From assembly GCA_016490735.1 (NCBI GenBank), contig JAEMWC010000954.1, positions 130,001 through 194,000 on the forward strand: a DNA stretch of 64,000 nucleotides, read 5' to 3'. This document shows positions 48,243 to 57,413 of this stretch, one piece after another (within the stretch, counting starts at the first letter, position 1; every line of letters begins with the position of its first letter). The DNA comes from Pachyseris speciosa. Lineage: Eukaryota > Cnidaria > Anthozoa > Scleractinia > Pachyseridae. The notes beneath the pieces were generated by a model. The model did not search any database and had not been told where the DNA came from. It saw only the letters and a list, made by a program, of their open reading frames with translations. A program made the translations under genes and the position numbers.

Positions 48243-48485
48243 TTATTTGATTTTACGAGGTCTGTCTCTCTTTCTTTTGATTAAACCACCAGTCTGGCTC
48301 ACACTCTCAGTTCCACTCTTGTTTCCACTTTTTCTCTTTTTCAAAAGTTCTATGATTTTGTCACCAGCTTTTTTGCCAGCATGTTCACCAATTGTTGTGG
48401 CTGCTTTTTTTCCAGCTGTTTTGATCATATCAGTCACAATACCTTCACCATGTTGTTCATATTTTTTAAACTCAAACCGTTTCAT
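48243..48485 (-). CDS. Small basic virion protein
   Basis: An intact 80-residue frame, very Lys/Arg-rich, with KTAGKKAATTIGEHAGKKAG helical sequence and a basic tail (KRKRDRPRKIK). It lies between the major capsid and penton-like genes and shares their CTAATAGTATATG start context. A DNA-condensing core role is plausible but unproven. Confidence 0.68.
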   Translation of the reverse strand: MKRFEFKKYEQHGEGIVTDMIKTAGKKAATTIGEHAGKKAGDKIIELLKKRKSGNKSGTESVSQTGGLIKRKRDRPRKIK

Positions 48486-48498
48486 ATACTATTAGGTT

Positions 48499-49284
48499 TT
48501 ATAATTCTGTCCCTCTCAAGAATAACTCAATATACCAATCTATCCCGTTTAAATCGACTGGAGCTCTAGAAGAGTCTGTGACATAAAAGCGTATTGAGCT
48601 GATTGTATGTGTTGAGACAGGATTCCATGAAAGAAAACGAGGTTTGTAAGTGAAAGGTAAACTTCTAACGAGATCTGTGACTGGAATAACAGCGATTGTA
48701 TTTGTGCTATTTCCATCAACAATGCTATCTATCACCATATCACAATTGATATAAATTTCATCTACTCCTCTTGTAATATCAGGTAGATTTGTTCCATATT
48801 CTGTGGCTGAAACTAATTTTGAATCGAAACCGATAAGTTTTCTGAAATCAAGATTTCTCAGATCCACTCGATAGTTTTCATCAAGTTCAATCAAAATGCG
48901 ATATGTTGACAAAACGAAATACATGTTAATACCATACAGGAATTTTGATTTGTCTGTTTCAGATGGATTCAGTACATGGCTATTTTTACTCATATACTCA
49001 TGAATGTAACTATTGATATCGTCGTATGAATACATCCCGTCAACGAATGTTATTGTTTCCCAGTTTACACCTTTGTCATAGCTGTATTTAATTTGATTAT
49101 TCCCAAAAATATCTCTGATATTGTACCAACTGTATGTCATATTGATAACATTCACAGCCATTTCATATTTCAAATCATTCGTTAATTTAAGAGGTGTATT
49201 GAATCTTTTTTCAAAATCATGACTCTTACTGACACCAATTTTGTCTCTGTTTTTACTGTTGAATCGTAATGAAATTTCTGTCAT
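48499..49284 (-). CDS. Penton-like minor capsid protein (single jelly-roll)
   Basis: An intact 261-residue frame. The N-terminus MTEISLRFNSKNRDKIGVSK is followed by ITFVDGMYSYDDINSYIHEYM, a signature of the minor capsid protein in Polintons and adintoviruses. A beta-rich remainder ends NGIDWYIELFLRG. In adenovirus-like particles the penton closes the five-fold vertices. It is preceded by TCTAATGTAATAGTATATG. It is one of the few uninterrupted structural genes in this copy. Confidence 0.78.
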   Translation of the reverse strand: MTEISLRFNSKNRDKIGVSKSHDFEKRFNTPLKLTNDLKYEMAVNVINMTYSWYNIRDIFGNNQIKYSYDKGVNWETITFVDGMYSYDDINSYIHEYMSKNSHVLNPSETDKSKFLYGINMYFVLSTYRILIELDENYRVDLRNLDFRKLIGFDSKLVSATEYGTNLPDITRGVDEIYINCDMVIDSIVDGNSTNTIAVIPVTDLVRSLPFTYKPRFLSWNPVSTHTISSIRFYVTDSSRAPVDLNGIDWYIELFLRGTEL

Positions 49285-49305
49285 ATACTATTACATTAGA
49301 TAATT
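49285..49305 (-). promoter_or_regulatory. Late-type start motif before the penton-like gene
   Basis: On the minus strand TTATCTAATGTAATAGTAT directly precedes ATG 49284, close behind the stop of the upstream small gene. Confidence 0.6.
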
Positions 49306-49560
49306 TTAAATTAGATATTTCATCATTATTTTATTCAACTCACCGGTTTTCAGGATTCCCAGTCTGTTCAATGTATGCAATATTTTTGTGAATTCATTTT
49401 GAACATTTTTGCTGTTGTTGCCGGCTGAAATAGATCCACCAAGCAACTGCAGTCTTGAAAGCATGTCACCCAAAAATGCATCCCTTGAACCCATTCCTTT
49501 CCCTGTTTTGTATTTGTAAGAAGCTAATACATCTGAAATCGTATCTCTATATTTCTTCAA
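49306..49560 (-). CDS. Small conserved Polinton protein with LLGGS protease-site-like motif
   Basis: An intact 84-residue frame. RLQLLGGSISAGNNSKNVQN contains LLGG, which fits the adenain consensus (M/I/L)xGG, so it may be a maturation substrate. Its ATG overlaps the end of the upstream coiled-coil gene (ATGA-type overlap), suggesting translation from one message. The precise function is unknown. Confidence 0.65.
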   Translation of the reverse strand: MKKYRDTISDVLASYKYKTGKGMGSRDAFLGDMLSRLQLLGGSISAGNNSKNVQNEFTKILHTLNRLGILKTGELNKIMMKYLI

Positions 49561-50111
49561 AGTTTGTATTTCTCTTTTATGAGATTCATTTTCTTCTGGA
49601 GTGAATGATTTTTTTTTCTTCTTCCCATATCCTTGGCTTTTTCTGCAGCTTTCTCCCTTTCTTCAAGAAGTTTTTGTGGGGCGACTTGAGTTAATTCGGA
49701 TGGTTTCAAAAGATTGTGATTTCTTAATATGATTCTATCATCTCTATCGAAATTGTTATCGATCGCTAATATGTTGTGTGTCAAAACCTCTTCTTCAGGT
49801 CCTTCAACTGCTAAAGGAAGTTCCTGACCAAATACAATTGCTCTGCGATTAGCTTCAATAACATCATCAAGTCCTTGTGTTAAAGCCTGTTGATTTTTTT
49901 TCAACTGTTCAATGACTTCATCCTGTTTTTTGTCGACACTTTCTTTTACACTCTTCTGGACATCAATAGAGGGTTTCAGGAATTCTGATGTTGTATCATA
50001 TGCATCCTGTTTTCTGTATTCATAAGTCTTGATAACATCACGAACTTCTCTTGTTTTGTTTCCAGCTTCAATTCCACTTTTAAGAAGCCTTTTCATTCGT
50101 TCTATATCCAT
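49557..50111 (-). CDS. Coiled-coil Polinton structural/scaffold-like protein
   Basis: An intact frame from ATG 50111 (an upstream in-frame TTG also exists) of about 184 residues. It has a long helical region (VQKSVKESVDKKQDEVIEQL), a middle segment HNILAIDNNFDRDDRIILR and a basic C-terminal helix. Similar acidic/basic coiled-coil proteins occur between the penton and ATPase genes of related elements. It diverges from the ATPase gene, with only 36 bp between the two start codons. Confidence 0.65.
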   Translation of the reverse strand: MDIERMKRLLKSGIEAGNKTREVRDVIKTYEYRKQDAYDTTSEFLKPSIDVQKSVKESVDKKQDEVIEQLKKNQQALTQGLDDVIEANRRAIVFGQELPLAVEGPEEEVLTHNILAIDNNFDRDDRIILRNHNLLKPSELTQVAPQKLLEEREKAAEKAKDMGRRKKNHSLQKKMNLIKEKYKL

Positions 50112-50147
50112 ATACAATTGTGTTAGACTAATCTAAACTATTAACAT
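50112..50147. promoter_or_regulatory. Divergent promoter between coiled-coil and ATPase genes
   Basis: Thirty-six bases hold both start contexts. On the minus strand TCTAACACAATTGTAT lies directly before ATG; on the plus strand AATCTAAACTATTAACAT lies directly before ATG. The same TCTAA-plus-TATA pattern is found at other virion genes, so this is a compact bidirectional late-type promoter. Confidence 0.65.
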
Positions 50148-50785
50148 ATGGAAATCCCTAATTATGATATTCAGGGTTCAAAGAATTCATTCAGACAGTT
50201 GTATCCGTATATGCCAAAAGACACTTTCAGGATGCTGCTGGCTGGTAATTCAGGATCTGGAAAGACAACACTGTTTATGCATCTGATTATGGAACCGTTG
50301 GTCTATTATGATCAGATACATCTTTATGCAAAAAATTTGGATCAAGACAAGTACAGATATCTTCGGAAAGTAATGGATGAAATAAGCAGTCACATTGGAT
50401 ATCCTGCCTTGGTTTGCAGTCAAGAAGAGATATTGCCAGTTGAACAAATAAAAGACATAGATTTGCAGCGATTGGTTGTTTTTGATGATTTTGTCACTGA
50501 CAAGAAACAAGATCAGATAATCAGCTATTTCATTCAGGGAAGACACAAGAACTGTTCAGTCATATATCTCACACAATCATTCTATGGCTGTCCAAAATCA
50601 ATCAGACTCAATTGCAGTCACTTCTGCATTTATGATTTCCCATCCTCAAGAGAAAGGAATCTGATTCACAAGAACTTGGAATTGACAAGAAGAAATACAT
50701 TGAAGCAACCAAGAAACCATATTCCTTCTGTTATGTTGACAAGCCGATGAAGACAATCAAGAGAAATTTTTATGGTGCAGTTTAA
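50148..50785 (+). pseudogene. ATP: FtsK/HerA-type (A32-like) DNA packaging ATPase, C-terminal frameshift
   Basis: The motor that would pump element DNA into capsids. Walker A is GNSGSGKT (residues 33-40), Walker B is LVVFDDF (about 109-115), and a sensor-like segment VIYLTQSFYGCPKSIR follows. The frame breaks near 50675, consistent with loss of one base in GG. The continuation in the next frame, with KKPYSFCYVDKPM, ends at TAA 50783-50785. Read uncorrected, the protein stops at 50750 with an altered last 25 residues; the catalytic core is intact either way. Confidence 0.88.
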
Positions 50786-50801
50786 TCTAATCTAATATTA
50801 T
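50783..50801 (+). promoter_or_regulatory. Late-type start motif TAATCTAATCTAATATTAT
   Basis: Directly precedes the ATG of the Asn-rich peptide and overlaps the stop of the ATPase gene. Nearly identical to the motif before the first fibre gene. Confidence 0.6.
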
Positions 50802-50954
50802 ATGGCAACATACAATCCAAATCCAGATACATATGAAATGATTCCTACAAAAGGTAAAAAAGACAACAATGGCAACAATGACAACAATGACAACAATGAC
50901 AACAATGACAACAACAATGGCAACAATGGCAACAATGGCAATAATGGTAATTAG
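50802..50954 (+). CDS. Asn-rich low-complexity peptide
   Basis: A 50-codon frame with a start motif of its own. The head MATYNPNPDTYEMIPTKGKK is followed by (D/G)NN repeats from an ACAACAATG-type microsatellite. It is placed between the ATPase and fibre genes. The repeat may be a flexible linker-like virion component or simply a microsatellite expansion; no family is recognised. Confidence 0.5.
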   Translation: MATYNPNPDTYEMIPTKGKKDNNGNNDNNDNNDNNDNNNGNNGNNGNNGN

Positions 50955-50974
50955 ATAGATCAAACTTCACTGTG

Positions 50975-50993
50975 TTATCTAATCTAATATTAT
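50975..50993 (+). promoter_or_regulatory. Late-type start motif before fibre gene 1
   Basis: TTATCTAATCTAATATTAT abuts ATG 50994, matching the motif at 50783-50801. Confidence 0.6.
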
Positions 50994-53900
50994 ATGGGAG
51001 TTTTTAATTCTCCACAAGATCAAGATAAAACAAAAACTGGTGAAAGAGGTCCAGCTGGTCCAATTGGTCCCAAAGGTGAAAAAGGTGATAGAGGTCCAAA
51101 AGGTAATACAGGTGCAATTGGTCCACAAGGAGCTACTGGAGCTGTTGGTCCCAAAGGTGATGGACTCAAATTAACACAAGATGGTAATTATGACATTGAA
51201 AACAAAAAAATTAGTAATGTAGCAGACCCAACTTCTGACAAAGATGCCACCAATGTGAGATATGTCAATGATTCTGTGTTGTCAATTGAAGGAACAAGAT
51301 TGAACCCATTCAAATTCCTTCTTGAAGATATATCAAAAACAACTATTCTTAGAAATGCAAATGATCTCGAATTGGAAAATTTTAATAAAAGCCCTTACTC
51401 AATAAATAAAAAAGCCTTGTCTTTTGTTATTACTACTGCTGGTCTTACAACTGTTCTTCGTTTTGATTTGTCACAATTGGAAGTTTCAAAGTACACTTTA
51501 GTTCTTGAGTTTTATACTGATGGTAACCCAAATAATGCAACAGTTGATGACGACAATCTGTCATATAATTTAATTGAAAGAAAGGATTCAATAAAAAGAG
51601 CATTTCCAAAGACTCATCTTGTTGATGGTTATCTCAAAAGAATATTCTTCCTTGAAAAAACAAGTCATGGTTCCACATCAATGGAGTTATTGTTGATTTC
51701 ACCATATTTACAAAATAATAAAAAACATTATGTTATAGTTTATGGTGTTTATGGATTTTCTAATATCATTTTATCACATATTCACGACCCAGCTTTTGAA
51801 ATAGAAGAAGGAAGAATTGTATTTAATAATGAGGTTAAAATGAGTTTTCATAGAATAGTCAATGTTGCACGCCCTATACTTCCACAAGACTGTGCAACTA
51901 AAAAATACGTTGATGATGGTGTAATAGGTAAAGTGAGTACAACATATCTCAATAATAACTTTGTGAAAAAAGATGGAAGCGTTGCAATGACTTCTGATTT
52001 GAATCTTGGAGGTAACAAATTGACTAATGTAGCAGCGCCAACAGCAAACAATGATTCAGCCACAAAGGGGTATGTTGATACTGAAATTGCTGGAATTACT
52101 GGCATTGATGTTTCACCATTTCTTAAAAAAGATGGAAGTGTTGCAATGACTGGTGATCTTGACATGGGTGACAATAAAATAACAAATGTTGGATCTCCAA
52201 CTTCTGACAAAGATTCTGCCAACAAAAAGTATCAAAAAAAGATGGAAGCGTCACACAACAAAAAGTATGTTGATGACCTTGTTCTTTCAGCATCTGGTAC
52301 TCAACGCAACCCATTCGCTTTTGTGTTAAAAGACATATCCAAGTCTTCAGCAGTTAGTGATGCAACAAACCTTTAAATTGAGAATTTTGATAGATCACCA
52401 TACCACATAAATAAGTCCTCATTGTCTTTTATCATTTCACATAGTGGTAACTTTACATCCAAAATTCGTTTTGATTTGACACCTTTGACAAAAGGACGGT
52501 ACACATTTGTCACTGAGTTTTACTCACCATCTGACCCTAGAAGTGCAACAATTGGATTAATCATTCGGTCTATAAACTTACGTGAGGTGGGACAACCGTT
52601 TCAAAAAGCTTTCCTCAAAACTCCACACGTTGATGGTTACATGAAAAAACTTTTCCAGATAGAAAAAGAAGTGGTGGTCAAGCAGCAATTGAGGATGAAC
52701 TTTCCAGCACAGCTCCTGCGTCTAACACCAAAACACATATCATCGTTTATGGGGCCTATGGCTATCATACCAATTTGTCTTACTTTCTCCATGACCCAGC
52801 TTATGAAATTGAAAACGGCCATGTCGCGTTTGGTAGTAATATTGACATGAAATTAAACAAAATCATCAACCTGCAGGATAACCCCTCAAACCCACAAGAT
52901 GCTGTAAACAAAAGTTATGTGGACCAGAGGTTGCAAACCAAACTCGATACGATTGCACAACAAAATCTAAATATGAACAACAATGCCATTACTGATCTTG
53001 CTCCACCCGTCAATTTAGATGATGCGGTTACAAAAAGATATACTGACGAGTATTTTCTTCGACGAGACGGTTCGACTGCAATGTATGGCGATTTGTCGAT
53101 GGGTGGAAATAGAGTGACGAATTTAGCGGACGTGGTGAATGAAACTGATGCAGTGAACTTCAGAGTTTTAAATCGAGCTGGAATAGCTATTAGAGCGAAC
53201 ACTTTATTGTTGAATGGAACAAATGCGATGGCAGCAGACTTAAAACTTGGAGGGCATAAAATCATTAACTTAAAAGAAGGAACAAATAAAACCGATGCCG
53301 TAAATTTAGATCAATTAGAAAAAAGTCATATTTCATCTGCTTCTCATCCAAAGAATGCTTTCAAATATTTGATGAATGATATCGATGAAGTCAGTACTGA
53401 ATATGGCTTGAAAGTCAATGGATATGTCAATTTACCTCGTTCACCGCATTTGATTTTAAAAAAGGTCATTGATGTAGACTTGAATAAAGAAGCTAATCAT
53501 ATTTACAGAGCTAGAATTGGATTTAATATGTATACAATAAAAGATGGAAAATACACTTTCATTCTTGAATGGCTATTTCCTGATTATGAAGGAATGAGTC
53601 TTAGTAGTGTAACATTCAGTGCAACTGGTGGAATTACAATTCATAAGACTGTAGGGAGAAAATTTGATAACAGAAATGAAGATCATTCGAGATATTTATT
53701 ATGGATTGAAAAACCTTCAGTAAGTTCACCACCTGAATATTTATATTGTACGATTCATATTAATGCTAACCCAACTTATCCAAATAAGTACAAAGTTCAT
53801 TGTGTTGCATATGGTATTGATTTTGAAGCAGCAGACGTTCCATCAAGTGTTTACGACTTCGCAGAAGCTTATAAAATCGTGAATGAAAAAATGCAATTAC

Positions 53901-54568
53901 AAACTGATTTAGATTTGAATGGACATGCTTTGATTAATAATTCATCAAACTTATTTGACGGTCAAAATGGTGAATTGACAATGCTAAATAATATTAATAT
54001 GAACAGCTTTCTTATAAGTGAGGCCAAACTTGGTGGTGATTTAAATCTGAATGGCTATAGAATTCATAATAATAGTTTGAATCTATTTCGTTCAAGCGTT
54101 ACAGGTGTAATTATGGAAACAGCTTTCGATCTCGGAGGATTTGCTCTCTATCAGCCAAAATTAGGAGGTGATCTAAATTTGAATGGGAATAATATAATTG
54201 GTCAAATACAATATTTAAATTGCTTTGTCAAAGCCAATCGAGGACATAATAAGAATGTTTTAAAGCCTGTATTGATAAATGGCTCTGATTTTTTAGTTAT
54301 TCACAACAATAACTTTCATATTAAGAATATGTATGTATTACAAGGAACAAAACCCGGAATATTCTACTTCAAGACAAAAGCTGAAGGTGGTGGGCCTTTG
54401 CCATTACCAGCAACTGTTTATGAACACAGACAATCTTCTTTAAGTAGAAACATCACAACGGTCAACATCAACAAATCATTATCGAGAGGCTATTTAATCA
54501 TTGATTATTCACATCCTAATACAGGTGCATTTGATACAACATTCACACTTGAAGTGGTCATGAATTAA
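50994..54568 (+). pseudogene. Collagen-like fibre protein 1, with in-frame stop and frameshift
   Basis: A spike or fibre-like protein of about 1190 codons if uninterrupted. MGVFNSPQ leads into collagen-type Gly-X-Y repeats (residues 17-57, GERGPAGPIGPKGEKGDRG). Shaft repeats of phage-tail-fibre style follow (MTGDLDMGDNKITNVGSPTS, with YVD at the repeat ends). A beta-rich module occurs three times (starting RLNPFKFLLEDISK, RNPFAFVLKDISK and HPKNAFKYLMNDID). The end has DLNLNGYRIHNN repeats. TAA at 52374-52376 interrupts the second module in frame, and the frame shifts between about 52680 and 52775. Such proteins would trimerise and bind host surfaces; that role is inferred. Confidence 0.75.
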
Positions 54569-54585
54569 TCTAAATTAATATTATA
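54566..54585 (+). promoter_or_regulatory. Late-type start motif before fibre gene 2
   Basis: TAATCTAAATTAATATTATA abuts ATG 54586 and overlaps the stop of fibre gene 1. Confidence 0.6.
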
Positions 54586-55590
54586 ATGGGAGTTTTTAAT
54601 TCTCCACAAAATCAAGACAATAAAGGTGATAAAGGCGATACTGGTGCAATTGGTCCTAAAGGTGATAGAGGTGATAAAGGAATAAGTTTTACATTAACAC
54701 AAGATGGTCACTATGATCTTGGAAATAAACATTTGACTAATGTAAAAGCAGGCAATGATTCTGATCATGTTGTAATCAAATCACAAGTTTCAGATATTGT
54801 CAGAGATAGTTTTTTAGATTTATGGGTTTCTGAATATATTAGATTATACTCAAAATGTGTTTATCAAATCGACAGAGCGAATAATAATTTTGTAGATATG
54901 AATGCAGACAGAAAAGTTGAAACATTATATGATCTCTCAAATGAAGAAAATAATGCAACTCAATCAACTTTAAACATAAGACCCACTGTTTGTACCAAAG
55001 CTAATAAACATAGTGGTCGTTATTATTTAGACTTTAATGGATCACAGAGAATGATAAGTCAAATCAATTTAAATAATGATGTTGTTAATATCTTCATTGT
55101 TTATAAATTGAATTCAAATACAGGTGGAAATCCATGGAAAAATGGGCTTTTTGGTCATGATAATGGAGGTTATGATAAGTTTGTCAGCTATTACAATGGT
55201 TCAAATTTAGCTATAAGTGGTGTTGATCAATCAAATTGTGTATATTTTGGTCCAGCAGCATGTATACAAAGTTTCAGAAAAATAGCAGATTATTCAGTAA
55301 ATGATTTGGGTCAAATAAATGTTTGGCACTGCTTGTCTGTTCACTGGGATAATTTATCTTCTCCAAAAACAAACACAAGTAAAATCTATTGGAATAAAAA
55401 ACATATTGGAAGTTTTACAGCTGCCAATAGAAGTGGTAGTCAGCAAATGACTTTTGGTGATTTGGATCCTAGCTCCATCGCACCTCTTGACGGTAGTGTT
55501 ATTTTTTTCTGTGTGTACTTGGATTCTACATTAGACGAAAAAACAATTTTGGATCATCATCAAATTTTAATACAACGATATAATATATGA
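54586..55590 (+). CDS. Collagen-like fibre protein 2 with lectin-like head
   Basis: An intact 334-residue frame. It begins MGVFNSPQNQD like fibre 1, then has Gly-X-Y repeats (GDKGDTGAIGPKGDRGDKG, residues 13-31) and LTQDGHYDLGNKHLTNVKA shaft sequence. The head (about residues 100-334) has HSGRYYLDFNGSQRM, VVNIFIVYKLN and WHCLSVHWDN, the pattern of concanavalin A/laminin-G-like jelly-roll domains. It ends four bases into the next gene. The shared N-terminus with fibre 1 suggests both attach to the same virion base and offer alternative receptor-binding heads (inference). Confidence 0.72.
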   Translation: MGVFNSPQNQDNKGDKGDTGAIGPKGDRGDKGISFTLTQDGHYDLGNKHLTNVKAGNDSDHVVIKSQVSDIVRDSFLDLWVSEYIRLYSKCVYQIDRANNNFVDMNADRKVETLYDLSNEENNATQSTLNIRPTVCTKANKHSGRYYLDFNGSQRMISQINLNNDVVNIFIVYKLNSNTGGNPWKNGLFGHDNGGYDKFVSYYNGSNLAISGVDQSNCVYFGPAACIQSFRKIADYSVNDLGQINVWHCLSVHWDNLSSPKTNTSKIYWNKKHIGSFTAANRSGSQQMTFGDLDPSSIAPLDGSVIFFCVYLDSTLDEKTILDHHQILIQRYNI

Positions 55591-56065
55591 TAGAAGAAGC
55601 AATCAAATATGTTGAATTCTTTTTTGATGAAACAAAACAACAATTTATTCAAGTCGATGATGCAATTTTAAAATCAGCTTTGGTATACCAATATCTGTAT
55701 CACAAGCATTTTAATGTAAAAATTTCGATAAGCAATATTTTACACACTCACAGGGATATTGGACTTATTGGCCCAGGTAGTGGGTGCTTGACACATTTCT
55801 TGGAACATACACTTGGATGGATTGATGCATTACAAGCACATGGTATACTTCATGATGCGTATGGAAGATTTTATAACAGTTATTCATTAGACCGTGGATA
55901 TTGTTATGCCATACCTAAGTACCTTACACCAAAGCGAAGAAAAAGATCTCCATTATGTGGTCAGATCTCTGGAATACTTTATTGCATATTCAAGAGAATT
56001 ATTATGTAAAAGATATATATGAAAGAGCGAAAAAGCATATTCCGCTGGAACCATATTTCAGGTGA
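55587..56065 (+). pseudogene. Possible second phospholipase A2-like protein, C-terminal frameshift
   Basis: The frame starts by ATGA overlap with fibre gene 2. DIGLIGPGSGC resembles the glycine-rich calcium loop of phospholipase A2, and GILHDAYGRFYNSY has the His-Asp-x-Tyr arrangement of its active site. The usual cysteines and the spacing between the two motifs differ from both secreted and parvovirus-type enzymes. After KRRKRSPL the frame probably shifts (about 55950): the next frame, with WSDLWNTLLHIQENYYVKDI and ending at 56063-56065, reads like protein. The uncorrected frame ends at 56009. It may instead be an unrelated unknown family. Confidence 0.45.
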
Positions 56066-56507
56066 ATTAACAGAAGATCAGGTAAATGAATTAAAATCCT
56101 ATTACCGAACATATCACAGAAAGTGTTGGGCTCATAAACAGGCTGTTAAACGGTTCAAAAAATGAAAATTACTGGGGAATTCCTTGTCCATCATCTTTGC
56201 AACTGGAGGTCTCGCCACAAGTGTGGCAACAGGTGGTGTTAGTTTGGTAGCCATCAGTACAGCAGCACTTTTGATACAAGGGTGGATGAAGCATAAAAAC
56301 CTAGATTTGAAAATCCAGAATTGCACATATGCTTATCAAAGCTATCAACATCTACTCAATTCAATAAAAGACAAGTTGAGAAGTGGTGATTTTGATGCTT
56401 CAAGTATACAAATCTCAATGAAGAATATCGATGATTATGTAACTGATAATAGTCCAATTATTGATAAGTACCTACTGAAATATGATGAAAAATTCACTGC
56501 TTTATAA
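56019..56507 (+). pseudogene. Membrane protein with Gly-rich hydrophobic segment, interrupted by TGA
   Basis: One frame runs from ATG 56019 through a helical region (GELTEDQVNELKSYYRTYHR) to an in-frame TGA at 56163-56165, and directly on into KLLGNSLSIIFATGGLATSV. That hydrophobic stretch (VSLVAISTAALLIQGW) is one or two membrane helices, followed by a helical tail ending at 56507. Because both sides share the frame, this looks like a single gene of about 162 codons with a nonsense change, or a readthrough site. The start overlaps the preceding gene. It may be a virion membrane-active protein; no named family is recognised. Confidence 0.55.
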
Positions 56508-57057
56508 TACGAATAATCTTATCAAATCTCAACAATAGAATCTCAACCCAATATCGATCATAAAATCCAAGCGTCTTTTTTGATCTAGTAACTATTATTT
56601 TATCAAATGGAAGATCAAGCATTAAAAATATTTGCTTAAGCATAAATTTCGTACTTATCATCCTTTTACGATTCTTATTCACCAAAGGAAGGACAGTGTC
56701 TATCTCTTGGAATATTTTCAATATTTTGCCTTTATCTTTTACAGAAATTTGAAGTCCATTCTTACGACATATACCATTTATCACATTTTCAATATGGTAC
56801 TTCCGATGATATACAGATTTTCGCTTTATTTTATACATATTATTATGAAAGTCAACGTACTCTTTACAATAATCATAACCATGAACTGAACCACAATTTA
56901 GACAAACATTTTCACCATCATCGTTAAACATTTTCTGATTATCACAGCAAGGTGCTTTCACACTTTTAACAACTTTGACCAATAGCTGATCACAAAAATA
57001 ACATGACAATTCTCCCATATTCTTTAATTCATTGTGGATTACTGAATTACAACTCAT
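56494..57057 (-). CDS. Zinc-ribbon transcription factor-like protein (VLTF3/TFIIB-like)
   Basis: An intact 187-residue frame read inward from the right TIR. Two zinc-binding clusters are visible: CYFCDQ with CCDNQ, and ENVCLNCGSVHGYDY, followed by YHRKYHIENVINGICRKNGL. The order of zinc ribbon then YxRxxHIExVI helices resembles the late transcription factor VLTF3 of large DNA viruses and TFIIB-like proteins. It could direct late transcription of the virion genes from their shared TCTAA motif (inference). Its 3' end overlaps the end of the membrane-protein gene by 14 bases, tail to tail. Confidence 0.68.
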   Translation of the reverse strand: MSCNSVIHNELKNMGELSCYFCDQLLVKVVKSVKAPCCDNQKMFNDDGENVCLNCGSVHGYDYCKEYVDFHNNMYKIKRKSVYHRKYHIENVINGICRKNGLQISVKDKGKILKIFQEIDTVLPLVNKNRKRMISTKFMLKQIFLMLDLPFDKIIVTRSKKTLGFYDRYWVEILLLRFDKIIRIIKQ

Positions 57058-57106
57058 TCTATAATATTATGTGATATTTTATTTTTATGTAACCATCGGA
57101 TGGTTC

Positions 57107-57413
57107 CACATGAGAAATAATAGCTATAGGCGATGACTCATTTCCTGTTTTTCCGAGAATGTCACGCTTGGTGATTTTTCCGAGAAAGTCACGCATTTTA
57201 ATAAACTATAGATGAAGTGTGCAGACCTTGGTTCCATCAGATTGAACAACTATATATTCCATCAAATTAAATAACTATATATTCCATCAAATTAAATAAC
57301 TATATATTCCATCAAATTAAATAACTATATATTCCAGAATACGAGACCAGAAGGCGAGTAGTATAGTGTTTGGGGAAAACGAAATCAATTGATTTCGTAC
57401 CCCCAAACACTAT
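57107..57413 (-). repeat. Right terminal inverted repeat of the Polinton
   Basis: Mirror of the left terminus with the same 25-bp units (57238-57335) and terminal hairpin sequence. Six terminal bases (AGTAGT in inverted orientation) are missing directly next to the duplication, probably by slippage between ACT repeats. Confidence 0.92.
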
